Shown one piece after another: positions 58,327 through 64,000 of a stretch of 64,000 nucleotides of DNA (position 1 is the stretch's first letter; each line of letters begins with the position of its first letter). Made by a program: the position numbers and the translations under genes. Origin of the DNA: Flavobacteriales bacterium (GTDB taxonomy: Bacteria > Bacteroidota > Bacteroidia > Flavobacteriales_D > Sanyastnellaceae); assembly GCA_018402085.1 (NCBI GenBank), contig JAGYJM010000002.1:310001-374000 (forward strand). The letters run 5' to 3'. The notes below the pieces were generated by a model, which had not been told where the DNA came from, searched no databases, and was given only the letters and a program-made list of their open reading frames with translations.

Positions 58327-58334
58327 TTACTTTG
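58327..58334 (+). promoter_or_regulatory. Promoter -7 box for proS
   Basis: TTACTTTG resembles TAnnTTTG at 7 of 8 positions; the start is 33 nt downstream. Confidence 0.4.
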
Positions 58335-58366
58335 CACACCCTATAAGCTACAATAATTATACCAAA

Positions 58367-59839
58367 ATGGCAAAGCTGACATCGCGGGAGCAAGATTATT
58401 CGAAATGGTACAATGAATTGGTCGTTCAGGCTGATCTGGCGCAACATTCGGACGTGAAAGGATGCATGGTGATCAAACCGTACGGGTTTGCCATCTGGGA
58501 ACGAATGCGCGAAGTACTGGATGGTATGTTCAAGGCAACGGGGCACCAGAATGCCTATTTTCCGCTTTTTATTCCAAAATCGTACATGAGCCGTGAGGCT
58601 GCGCACGTAGAGGGTTTTGCCAAAGAGTGCGCTGTAGTCACGCATTACCGCCTGATGAACGATCCGGAAACCGGAGAAATCATTGTAGATCCGGAAGCAA
58701 AGCTCGAAGAAGAACTTATTGTACGTCCGACTTCTGAAACCATCATCTGGAATACTTACAAAGGCTGGATCCAGAGCTACCGGGATCTTCCCATTCTGGT
58801 CAATCAGTGGGCCAATGTGGTGCGCTGGGAGATGCGAACACGTCTTTTCTTGCGTACTGCAGAATTTCTTTGGCAAGAAGGACATACCGCCCATGCCACC
58901 AGAAACGAAGCCATCGAAGAAGCCACGCAAATGCTGGATGTGTATGCCGATTTCGCTGAAAAGTGGATGGCAATGCCGGTGGTCAAAGGCGTTAAAAGTG
59001 AAGCTGAGCGCTTCGCCGGTGCGGAAGATACCTATTGCATCGAGGCGCTGATGCAAGACGGGAAAGCACTTCAGGCAGGAACCTCACATTTTCTCGGACA
59101 GAATTTCGCGAGGGCATTTGATGTGCAGTTTCAGACCAAAGAGGGCGGATTGGAGTATGTTTGGGCTACGAGCTGGGGTGTTTCAACCCGGTTGATGGGA
59201 GCACTCATTATGACACATTCAGACGATAAAGGGCTGGTACTTCCACCAAAGTTAGCTCCTATTCACGTGGTGTTTGTTCCAATCTATAAAACAGATGATC
59301 AACGTGCCGCAGTATGCGAGAAGGGTGCAGAATTGTGTGATGCACTCATTGGGCAAGGCTATGAAGCGAAACTGGATGATGATGACACGAAGCGTTCAGG
59401 CTGGAAGTTTGCAGAGTATGAGTTGAAAGGGGTGCCGGTGCGTGTTGCCATGGGGCCGCGGGATCTCGAGAACGGCACTGTTGAGATCGCCCGCCGAGAC
59501 ACTGGAGAAAAAGAATTGGTTCCGCTTGAGGAGGCAAAAGATTACATCGTGAAAATGCTGGAGCTTATTCAGGAAGAACTCTACACGAAGGCACTTAATC
59601 ATCGCGTAGCGCACACCACACGGGTAGATACCTGGGAAGAATTCAAAGAAGTGCTCGAAGGCAAGGGCGGATTTATTGAAGCGCACTGGGACGGCACAAG
59701 CGAAACCGAAGAGAAAATCAAGGATGCCACGAAGGCAACCATTCGCTGCATTCCACTTGATCAGAAAGAAGAAGAGGGAAGATGTATTTTCTCAGGCAAT
59801 CCGTCAAGGGGTCGCGTATTATTTGCAAAAGCTTACTAG
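58367..59839 (+). CDS. proS: Prolyl-tRNA synthetase, eukaryote/archaeon-like type
   Basis: A 490-residue class II synthetase that charges tRNA-Pro. It lacks the large editing insertion of E. coli ProRS and ends in the RVLFAKAY C-terminus, both marks of the eukaryote/archaeon-like type. Motif 2 ([26 protein letters not shown]) and the [14 protein letters not shown] core are intact. The C-terminal zinc-binding domain has lost its first pair of Cys (HWDGTSE in place of an HCGDKAC-type segment) and keeps only two Cys. A 3-nt gap leads into the next gene. Confidence 0.97.
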   Translation: MAKLTSREQDYSKWYNELVVQADLAQHSDVKGCMVIKPYGFAIWERMREVLDGMFKATGHQNAYFPLFIPKSYMSREAAHVEGFAKECAVVTHYRLMNDPETGEIIVDPEAKLEEELIVRPTSETIIWNTYKGWIQSYRDLPILVNQWANVVRWEMRTRLFLRTAEFLWQEGHTAHATRNEAIEEATQMLDVYADFAEKWMAMPVVKGVKSEAERFAGAEDTYCIEALMQDGKALQAGTSHFLGQNFARAFDVQFQTKEGGLEYVWATSWGVSTRLMGALIMTHSDDKGLVLPPKLAPIHVVFVPIYKTDDQRAAVCEKGAELCDALIGQGYEAKLDDDDTKRSGWKFAEYELKGVPVRVAMGPRDLENGTVEIARRDTGEKELVPLEEAKDYIVKMLELIQEELYTKALNHRVAHTTRVDTWEEFKEVLEGKGGFIEAHWDGTSETEEKIKDATKATIRCIPLDQKEEEGRCIFSGNPSRGRVLFAKAY

Positions 59840-59842
59840 ACT

Positions 59843-60529
59843 ATGGAGGAATCAAAAGACAGGATGCTGAAGCTGATCCGTGAGCGGGCAGTGGTGAAAC
59901 AGGATGTGTACGATGAAACGTTGCGGACTTTTACCGAGCTGAAAGAAGTACTTAAAGAATGCGTTGAGGAAATCAGTGATTCATTCGGACACGACGATGA
60001 CCGGGTAGAGTTTTACTACAAAGATAAGGGCACCTTTGAAGCAGAGGTGAAGATTGCCGGTGATGTACTGATTTTTCACATGCACACGAACGTCTTCCAG
60101 TTTGATCGTTCGCACAGTTTATGGAAGAGCAGCTACCTACAGGAAGATGAACTGAACGGTTATGTGGGTCTCGTCAACGTATACAATTTTCTGGCAGATT
60201 CGTTTAAGTACCAGCGCCTCCACGACCGTGGGTATATGATCGGACGAATGTTTGTCAACCGCGAGGGCCACTTCATGGTGCAGGGAAAACGACAGTTAGG
60301 CTATATGTTCAATGATTTCATCAATAGTAAGGTCTCACGTGAAGAGCTGCGCAAATTTGTACATGCCTCTATCGTATACACGCTTGGATTTGATCTTTAT
60401 GCCCCACCTTTTCAGCAGGTACAGGAAGTGACGATCCAACAGATTCAGGCCATGAGCAGCCACTTGCAGATCGTGACCGGCAAACGTCTGGGATTCAAGT
60501 TTAGTTTTGACGACGACGTTGAGGGCTAA
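59843..60529 (+). CDS. Conserved hypothetical protein after proS
   Basis: A 228-residue soluble protein of unknown function. It is mixed alpha/beta with a helical N-terminus (RAVVKQDVYDETLRTFTELKEVL), a central beta part (FEAEVKIAGDVLIFHMHTNVF, GYMIGRMFVNREGHFMV) and a C-terminal helix pair. No signal, membrane segment or catalytic motif. Its 3-nt spacing from proS and position before tRNA-Glu suggest co-expression with translation genes. I associate it with a Bacteroidota-only family but cannot name one. Confidence 0.8.
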   Translation: MEESKDRMLKLIRERAVVKQDVYDETLRTFTELKEVLKECVEEISDSFGHDDDRVEFYYKDKGTFEAEVKIAGDVLIFHMHTNVFQFDRSHSLWKSSYLQEDELNGYVGLVNVYNFLADSFKYQRLHDRGYMIGRMFVNREGHFMVQGKRQLGYMFNDFINSKVSREELRKFVHASIVYTLGFDLYAPPFQQVQEVTIQQIQAMSSHLQIVTGKRLGFKFSFDDDVEG

Positions 60530-60547
60530 AAAAAAATGCAACCTCCA

Positions 60548-60578
60548 TTTGCGGAGACCGTAAGAGGTCTTATATTTG
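60548..60578 (+). promoter_or_regulatory. Promoter for tRNA-Glu
   Basis: TTTG at 60548-60551, a 19-nt spacer and TATATTTG at 60571-60578 fit both halves of the Bacteroidota promoter. The mature tRNA begins 18 nt later. Confidence 0.75.
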
Positions 60579-60596
60579 CACTCCAATTCTAACAAT

Positions 60597-60668
60597 GGCC
60601 CGTTCGTCTAGGGGTTAGGACGCCAGGTTTTCATCCTGGTAGCAGGGGTTCGATTCCCCTACGGGCTA
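60597..60668 (+). tRNA. tRNA-Glu (TTC)
   Basis: A 72-nt cloverleaf: acceptor GGCCCGT pairs with ACGGGCT (first pair G-T), anticodon stem CCAGG/CCTGG with a 7-nt loop reading TTTTCAT (anticodon TTC), T-arm with GGTTCGATTCC. CCA is not encoded; the 3' end is CTA then C. Confidence 0.97.
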
Positions 60669-60675
60669 CGAATAG

Positions 60676-60702
60676 AAAGCAGAACTACGGTTCTGCTTTT
60701 TT
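60676..60702 (+). terminator. Terminator after tRNA-Glu
   Basis: AAAGCAGAA (60676-60684) pairs with TTCTGCTTT (60691-60699) around a 6-nt loop and continues in T's. Confidence 0.85.
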
Positions 60703-60764
60703 GCTTTCTGACCGTTCATCCCATTTATCTGCTGTCTATTTCAAATCGATCACACCTTGCGGGC

Positions 60765-61145
60765 ATGAACGCCATTCACACCTCATCGATGCGCCTAAGT
60801 CTGCGCCTTGAAGCGGCTGCCCTTTGCGCTGCTGCGATCGCGCTGACCTTCATCTACTATCCACTTGTCTCGTGGTGGGTGTACCTGCTGCTGTTTTTTA
60901 CGCCTGATATCGGCATGCTTGGTTATCTGGTTTCACCGAAGGTTGGCGCATTTTCGTACAATTTGCTGCACCATCAAGGGGTTGCTCTGCTGACCTGTGT
61001 CGCTGGCGGACTGCTGGGTTCAGAAGTTGTGATCTTCATCGGAATGCTGCTCTTCGCGCACAGTGCCTTTGACCGGGTGTTTGGGTACGGACTGAAGTAT
61101 GCTACAGACTTTAAGGATACCCACCTGGGGCGGATAGGGAGGTAG
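60765..61145 (+). CDS. DUF4260 membrane protein
   Basis: A 126-residue inner membrane protein of family DUF4260. Three or four hydrophobic segments are visible (ALCAAAIALTFIYY, WWVYLLLFFTPDIGML, GVALLTCVAGGLLG, VVIFIGMLLFAHSAFDRVFGYGLKY); the DIGMLGY and HSAFDRVFGYGLKY motifs are diagnostic. Function unknown in the family. Start ATG 60765, or 60789 (MRLSLRLE). Confidence 0.88.
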   Translation: MNAIHTSSMRLSLRLEAAALCAAAIALTFIYYPLVSWWVYLLLFFTPDIGMLGYLVSPKVGAFSYNLLHHQGVALLTCVAGGLLGSEVVIFIGMLLFAHSAFDRVFGYGLKYATDFKDTHLGRIGR

Positions 61146-61171
61146 GTCTATCGCATTTACGCTTCTTTTTT

Positions 61172-61191
61172 CAATGCAAAAGCATTGGATG
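61172..61191 (+). repeat. Dispersed hairpin element, copy H
   Basis: Stem CAATGC, loop AAAA, stem GCATTG, then GATG. It lies in the 186-bp spacer between the DUF4260 and acid phosphatase genes. Confidence 0.75.
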
Positions 61192-61211
61192 TGGTGGTTG
61201 CCTTCATTTTG

Positions 61212-61261
61212 CGGCTCAAAAATTAACCGAAATTGAGCCGATTAAGAAGTCGAATCGGCTC
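61212..61261. other. Overlapping alternative inverted repeats in a convergent spacer
   Basis: CGGCTCAA (61212-61219) can pair with TTGAGCCG (61233-61240), while GAGCCGATT (61235-61243) can pair perfectly with AATCGGCTC (61253-61261). The two stems share bases, so only one can form at a time. There is no T-run, so neither is a standard terminator. Confidence 0.45.
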
Positions 61262-61331
61262 AGAGGCATATGGAAGACTTGATTTCAGCCCACCAAATCT
61301 TCGAGCAGAGGCGGTGAGAAATGATGCCAGG

Positions 61332-62171
61332 TCACTCTCCCCTTATCTCCGCAACCTTCAGCGCTTCCTTCCTCAGCGAGTCACGCTGGACTTCAGTCAA
61401 AGACCAGTCGTAATTGTAAAGTGATGCGAGCCATGAGCCGTAGAGTGGTCCGGGAAGCATAAGAAATTTTGTTCCGAAGTCAGCGTGTGCATCGTCTGTC
61501 AGTGCTACACGCTCGGCGGTGGGGGATTTATCCCAGCGCGCATCGTAGTCGCCCAGATTGTCGCCGGCGAAGAGTACGATTTCGTACCCACGGTCGCGAA
61601 CAGCGTTGCGTCGCTCCGTTTTATCACTGGTGGTGGTTTTCAAATAGAAGTGATCGGGATCGATTTGCGGCAGATCGTATATCCCCATGTTCTTCCAGGT
61701 TGCATTCAATGCAGAGGTATCACGATTCGAAATGTAAAAGATTCCGAAGCCCAGCGAGTCAGCTACCTTCAGAAACCGTTTCACACCGGGTACGAGGTCT
61801 GCAGATGCCTGGTCTGTCCATTGAGCCCAGGTTTCTTTCGCGTAAGGCTGGTTTGCCTCCACCTGCCAGGCGGTGTAGGGACTATTATCAAGTACGGTTT
61901 CATCAAGGTCGAGCACTACCGCAAGCTTGTTGGTAGACACTGCGGTGTCAGCGATCGCACGCAGTTGGTGCTCGCCTGCATTGTATGCCTGAAAGCACAA
62001 GGCGCGGTATTCGGCGGCTGTTTGCACAAAGAGCACTGCAGCCTCGAGGTAATCCTGGCTGTTTGTTACTTCAGAAAATGAGTTTGGTTTTACGGCAGGT
62101 TTAGATTCCTCCCGGCATGAAATGAGTGCTGTGGCGAGGATGAGGGCTATAAGTAGGCTTGGGGCTTTCAT
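61332..62171 (-). CDS. HAD acid phosphatase, lipoprotein e(P4)-like
   Basis: A 279-residue lipoprotein (lipobox ALISC near residue 19) of the class B/C HAD acid phosphatase group, related to the e(P4) 5'-nucleotidase. Motif I VVLDLDETVLDN (nucleophile Asp), motif II YISNRDTS and motif IV FAGDNLGDYDA are present. It probably releases phosphate from nucleotides in the periplasm or at the outer membrane. Start ATG 62171, since the longer frame adds no signal. A good promoter lies upstream. Confidence 0.9.
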   Translation of the reverse strand: MKAPSLLIALILATALISCREESKPAVKPNSFSEVTNSQDYLEAAVLFVQTAAEYRALCFQAYNAGEHQLRAIADTAVSTNKLAVVLDLDETVLDNSPYTAWQVEANQPYAKETWAQWTDQASADLVPGVKRFLKVADSLGFGIFYISNRDTSALNATWKNMGIYDLPQIDPDHFYLKTTTSDKTERRNAVRDRGYEIVLFAGDNLGDYDARWDKSPTAERVALTDDAHADFGTKFLMLPGPLYGSWLASLYNYDWSLTEVQRDSLRKEALKVAEIRGE

Positions 62172-62192
62172 GTGTTTAGTTGTAATAGGTAG

Positions 62193-62200
62193 CAAAGGTA
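62193..62200 (-). promoter_or_regulatory. Promoter -7 box for the acid phosphatase gene
   Basis: TACCTTTG on the minus strand, with TTTG 18 nt upstream, fits the -33/-7 pattern; the ATG is 21 nt downstream. Confidence 0.65.
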
Positions 62201-62266
62201 AAGAATGGTACGTTTCACCAAATCGAACCGGAACGTTTTTCAATTGTCATACACTTAAAAGATTCT

Positions 62267-62944
62267 ATGCGCATGCACACACTTTTGATCATTTTCACGG
62301 CAGTCATGCTGAGCTGCTCGAACACTCCTGAGAAGAACGCACAAGGAGAGAGCAACGCCGGTGTATTGCCATTGGCCATGATGCAAGATGAGAACTTGCA
62401 GAAAGCCTATTTCGCAAGCGGCTGTTTTTGGTGCGTAGAGGCTGTTTTCGAGTCGGTTAAAGGTGTAGAAGAAGCGGTTTCCGGCTATGCCGGAGGCGAA
62501 GAGCCTAATCCTACTTACAGAGAAGTGAGTGCCGGGCGAACCGGTCATGCAGAGGCGGTAATGGTTCTTTACGATCCGGGAGTCATTGATTTTGCGACGC
62601 TTGTTACCGTGTATTATGGTTCGCATAACCCGACTACCGTGAATGGTCAGCACCCTGACTACGGCACCCAGTATCGGTCGGTCATCTTCTTCACCAATGA
62701 AGAAGAAAAAGCGATTGCACAGCAGGCGAAGGCGGATCTGGGTGCAAGTGGTTCGTATGATCAGCCGATTGCTACTGAGATTTTGCCACTGCAAAAGTTT
62801 TGGCCGGCTGAAGATTATCACCAAAACTTTGAGAGACGCAATCCGAATCAGCCTTATGTACGTTCGGTATCGATTCCAAGACTCAATAGGTTTAAAGCGC
62901 GTTTTCCTGAATTGCTGAAAGAGCAAAGGTCTTCGGCAGAGTGA
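62267..62944 (+). CDS. msrA: Peptide methionine sulfoxide reductase MsrA, lipoprotein form
   Basis: A 225-residue MsrA that reduces the S-form of methionine sulfoxide in proteins. The catalytic Cys is in FASGCFWCVEAVFE near residue 50; GGEEPNPTYREVSAGRTGHAEAV and GTQYRSVIFF are conserved. Unusually for MsrA it begins with a lipoprotein signal (LLIIFTAVMLSCS), so it should be exported and membrane-anchored, repairing oxidised envelope proteins. ATG 62267 or 62273. Divergent from the phosphatase gene. Confidence 0.94.
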   Translation: MRMHTLLIIFTAVMLSCSNTPEKNAQGESNAGVLPLAMMQDENLQKAYFASGCFWCVEAVFESVKGVEEAVSGYAGGEEPNPTYREVSAGRTGHAEAVMVLYDPGVIDFATLVTVYYGSHNPTTVNGQHPDYGTQYRSVIFFTNEEEKAIAQQAKADLGASGSYDQPIATEILPLQKFWPAEDYHQNFERRNPNQPYVRSVSIPRLNRFKARFPELLKEQRSSAE

Positions 62945-62951
62945 AACCCGG

Positions 62952-63067
62952 TGGCACCATTTGCGTAGAATTAGCAGGGATGCTTCGGCTTCCCCTTAAG
63001 ACGACTACGCTAAATGACAATGCCTGGTGATAACGTACCTTCGAATGTACCATCGATGATGGTGCCA
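62952..63067 (+). other. Nested inverted repeats before the SiaB-like gene
   Basis: Outer arms TGGCACCAT (62952-62960) and ATGGTGCCA (63059-63067) enclose a second stem (62959-62968 with 63005-63015, one bulge) and an inner hairpin GGGATGC-TTCG-GCTTCCC (62977-62994) capped by a stable cUUCGg tetraloop. The outer arm is followed by six T's. The region covers both candidate start codons of the downstream gene and could control its translation or transcription. Confidence 0.45.
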
Positions 63068-64000
63068 TTTTTTATAGCTCTTCGCGATGTGCGCCTCATG
63101 TTCGCCTACCGTGGTCCGCTCAGTGATCACCTCACCGATGGCATTATCAGCATCAGTGAACATACGGTCAGTGGACAAGAGGAGATGTCGCGGGTGAACC
63201 GTAAGGTGTCTTTCCTTCTGGTTGAGTGCTTTCAGAATATCTTAAAGCACGGCGAGAAATCGCCGGATGGTAACTTGCTCAGTGAAAATGCCGTTTTCAG
63301 CTTCAGAGCCTTTGATGACTCGTTCTACATCAACTCGATCAATCCGCTGAAGCCGGAAGATCGCGATCGCCTTGCTGAAATGGTAGAGCGTGTGAACCGG
63401 ATGGACCGGGCAGAACTGAAAACGTTTTATAAGCAGCAGCTCGAAGAGAACGCCATCAGTTCAAAGGGAGGGGCCGGACTCGGTCTTATTGAACTGGCGC
63501 GTAAATCGGGACAGCCTATCCGCTACGATTTTGAAGAAGAGCCTTCCGGAATGCTGTTGTTTCACAATCAGGTATACTTCAGAAAGAACAGCCAACGACC
63601 TGAATTTTCATTCACAGAAGCAACAAAGAAACTTCGCTTTGAATTGATCCGTCACCGTATACTTTTGATTTATAAAGGTGACTTTTCACAAGGGGCGATT
63701 CTCCCCCTTCTTGATATTATTGAATTGAATGTAGGGCGTAACAGCAGCAGTTCTGAAACACGCCGAGTCGGACATGTTCTGATTGAATTGCTTCAGAATA
63801 TAGGATCTCATGCAGCGATTTCGGCTGATGGCACACGTGAGGGTATGCTGGCCATTTCAAGAGAAGCCGGTGCCATGGTGATTCGCACAGTGAATGGCAT
63901 TTCTGAAGATGCCGATCCATCTGCGCTCAAGAAGCGGCTTGATGAATTGAAAAATAAAGACACTCAAACGCTTAAACGCCTCCACCGTGAGCGCTTTAAG
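63014..64000 (+). CDS. Tandem SiaB-like (DUF6272) protein, partial
   Basis: The 5' part (329 codons, still open at the right edge) of a protein with two copies of a SiaB-like GHKL domain. Copy 1, about residues 20-195, has an N-box-like VECFQNILKHGEKS and a G-box GGAGLGLIELARKSG; copy 2, from about 205, repeats the pattern with VLIELLQNIGSHAA. SiaB proteins are Ser/Thr kinases of anti-sigma-type switches that act on a SiaC (DUF1987) partner in Pseudomonas. A two-domain fusion is unusual. The start could be ATG 63014 (directly after a stop) or, better by family pattern, ATG 63056. Confidence 0.7.
   Translation, partial: MTMPGDNVPSNVPSMMVPFFIALRDVRLMFAYRGPLSDHLTDGIISISEHTVSGQEEMSRVNRKVSFLLVECFQNILKHGEKSPDGNLLSENAVFSFRAFDDSFYINSINPLKPEDRDRLAEMVERVNRMDRAELKTFYKQQLEENAISSKGGAGLGLIELARKSGQPIRYDFEEEPSGMLLFHNQVYFRKNSQRPEFSFTEATKKLRFELIRHRILLIYKGDFSQGAILPLLDIIELNVGRNSSSSETRRVGHVLIELLQNIGSHAAISADGTREGMLAISREAGAMVIRTVNGISEDADPSALKKRLDELKNKDTQTLKRLHRERFK

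Noticed and set aside
58259-59056. N-terminal extension of the Trp/Asn-rich lipoprotein frame across proS
   Set aside because: The extended frame is antisense to proS; the real start at 58258 begins a perfect lipoprotein signal.
61233-61424. 63-codon plus-strand frame before and across the acid phosphatase end
   Set aside because: It overlaps the 3' end of a well supported gene and the inverted repeats, and resembles no family.
62977-62994. GGGATGC-TTCG-GCTTCCC hairpin as a terminator for msrA
   Set aside because: It has no T-run and is nested in a larger inverted repeat that reaches into the downstream start region.

Overview
The window reads as chromosomal DNA of a Bacteroidota bacterium, most likely in or near Flavobacteriales. 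Support: several proteins carry type IX secretion (T9SS) C-terminal sorting domains; a PorP/SprF gene sits beside an SprB-repeat giant and a PorE-like lipoprotein; promoters follow the phylum's TAnnTTTG -7 pattern, sometimes with TTG/TTTG 18-19 nt upstream; Shine-Dalgarno sites are mostly absent; ProRS is the eukaryote/archaeon-like form; and several lineage-typical families occur (DUF4290, GWxTD, DUF4260). Nothing looks like a prophage, plasmid, integron, CRISPR array or full insertion sequence.

Layout. 0-3.3 kb: DUF4290 gene and a UvrD/PcrA helicase, both on the minus strand, separated by a spacer rich in inverted repeats. 3.5-21.5 kb: one continuous translation cluster on the plus strand, fusing the str, S10, spc and alpha operons from rpsL to rplQ. 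It includes secY, map, infA, the 38-codon rpmJ and rpoA, has no tuf between fusA and rpsJ, and ends at a clear terminator. 21.6-24 kb: carA and eno. 24.1-28.7 kb: two convergent T9SS cargo genes, one an M1 aminopeptidase. 28.9-30.4 kb: an unknown helical protein. 30.5-39.7 kb (minus): a surface-secretion unit made of a small secreted protein, a 1965-residue SprB-repeat protein with a CHU_C-type C-terminus, PorP/SprF and a PorE-like OmpA lipoprotein. 39.8-43.9 kb (minus): RlmB-type methyltransferase, GWxTD protein and an Omp85-like barrel. 44-49.6 kb: a 41-residue lipoprotein, OsmC protein, outer-membrane-type protein, lipA and a large BNR/sortilin-like T9SS cargo. 49.7-55.6 kb: GAPDH, an lpxK - thioredoxin lipoprotein - lpxH operon on the minus strand, and a Nif3-like plus coiled-coil pair. 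55.6-64 kb: FadL-like porin, Trp/Asn-rich lipoprotein, proS, unknown protein, tRNA-Glu, DUF4260 protein, acid phosphatase lipoprotein, MsrA lipoprotein and the start of a tandem SiaB-like protein.

The most unusual signal is a dispersed 20-bp element: a 6-bp perfect stem, AAAA loop, 6-bp stem, then GATG. Eight copies use six different stem sequences, all fully complementary, so the fold rather than the sequence is conserved. It lies in spacers and, four times, inside coding sequence in the sense direction. It resembles REP elements mobilised by RAYT transposases. A second notable structure is a 106-nt GC-rich hairpin with a GAGA loop at 887-992. Other themes: very short or absent mRNA leaders (4-6 nt between -7 box and start codon) at five genes, and loss of zinc-ligand cysteines in S4, S14, L36, ProRS and the CT398-like protein.
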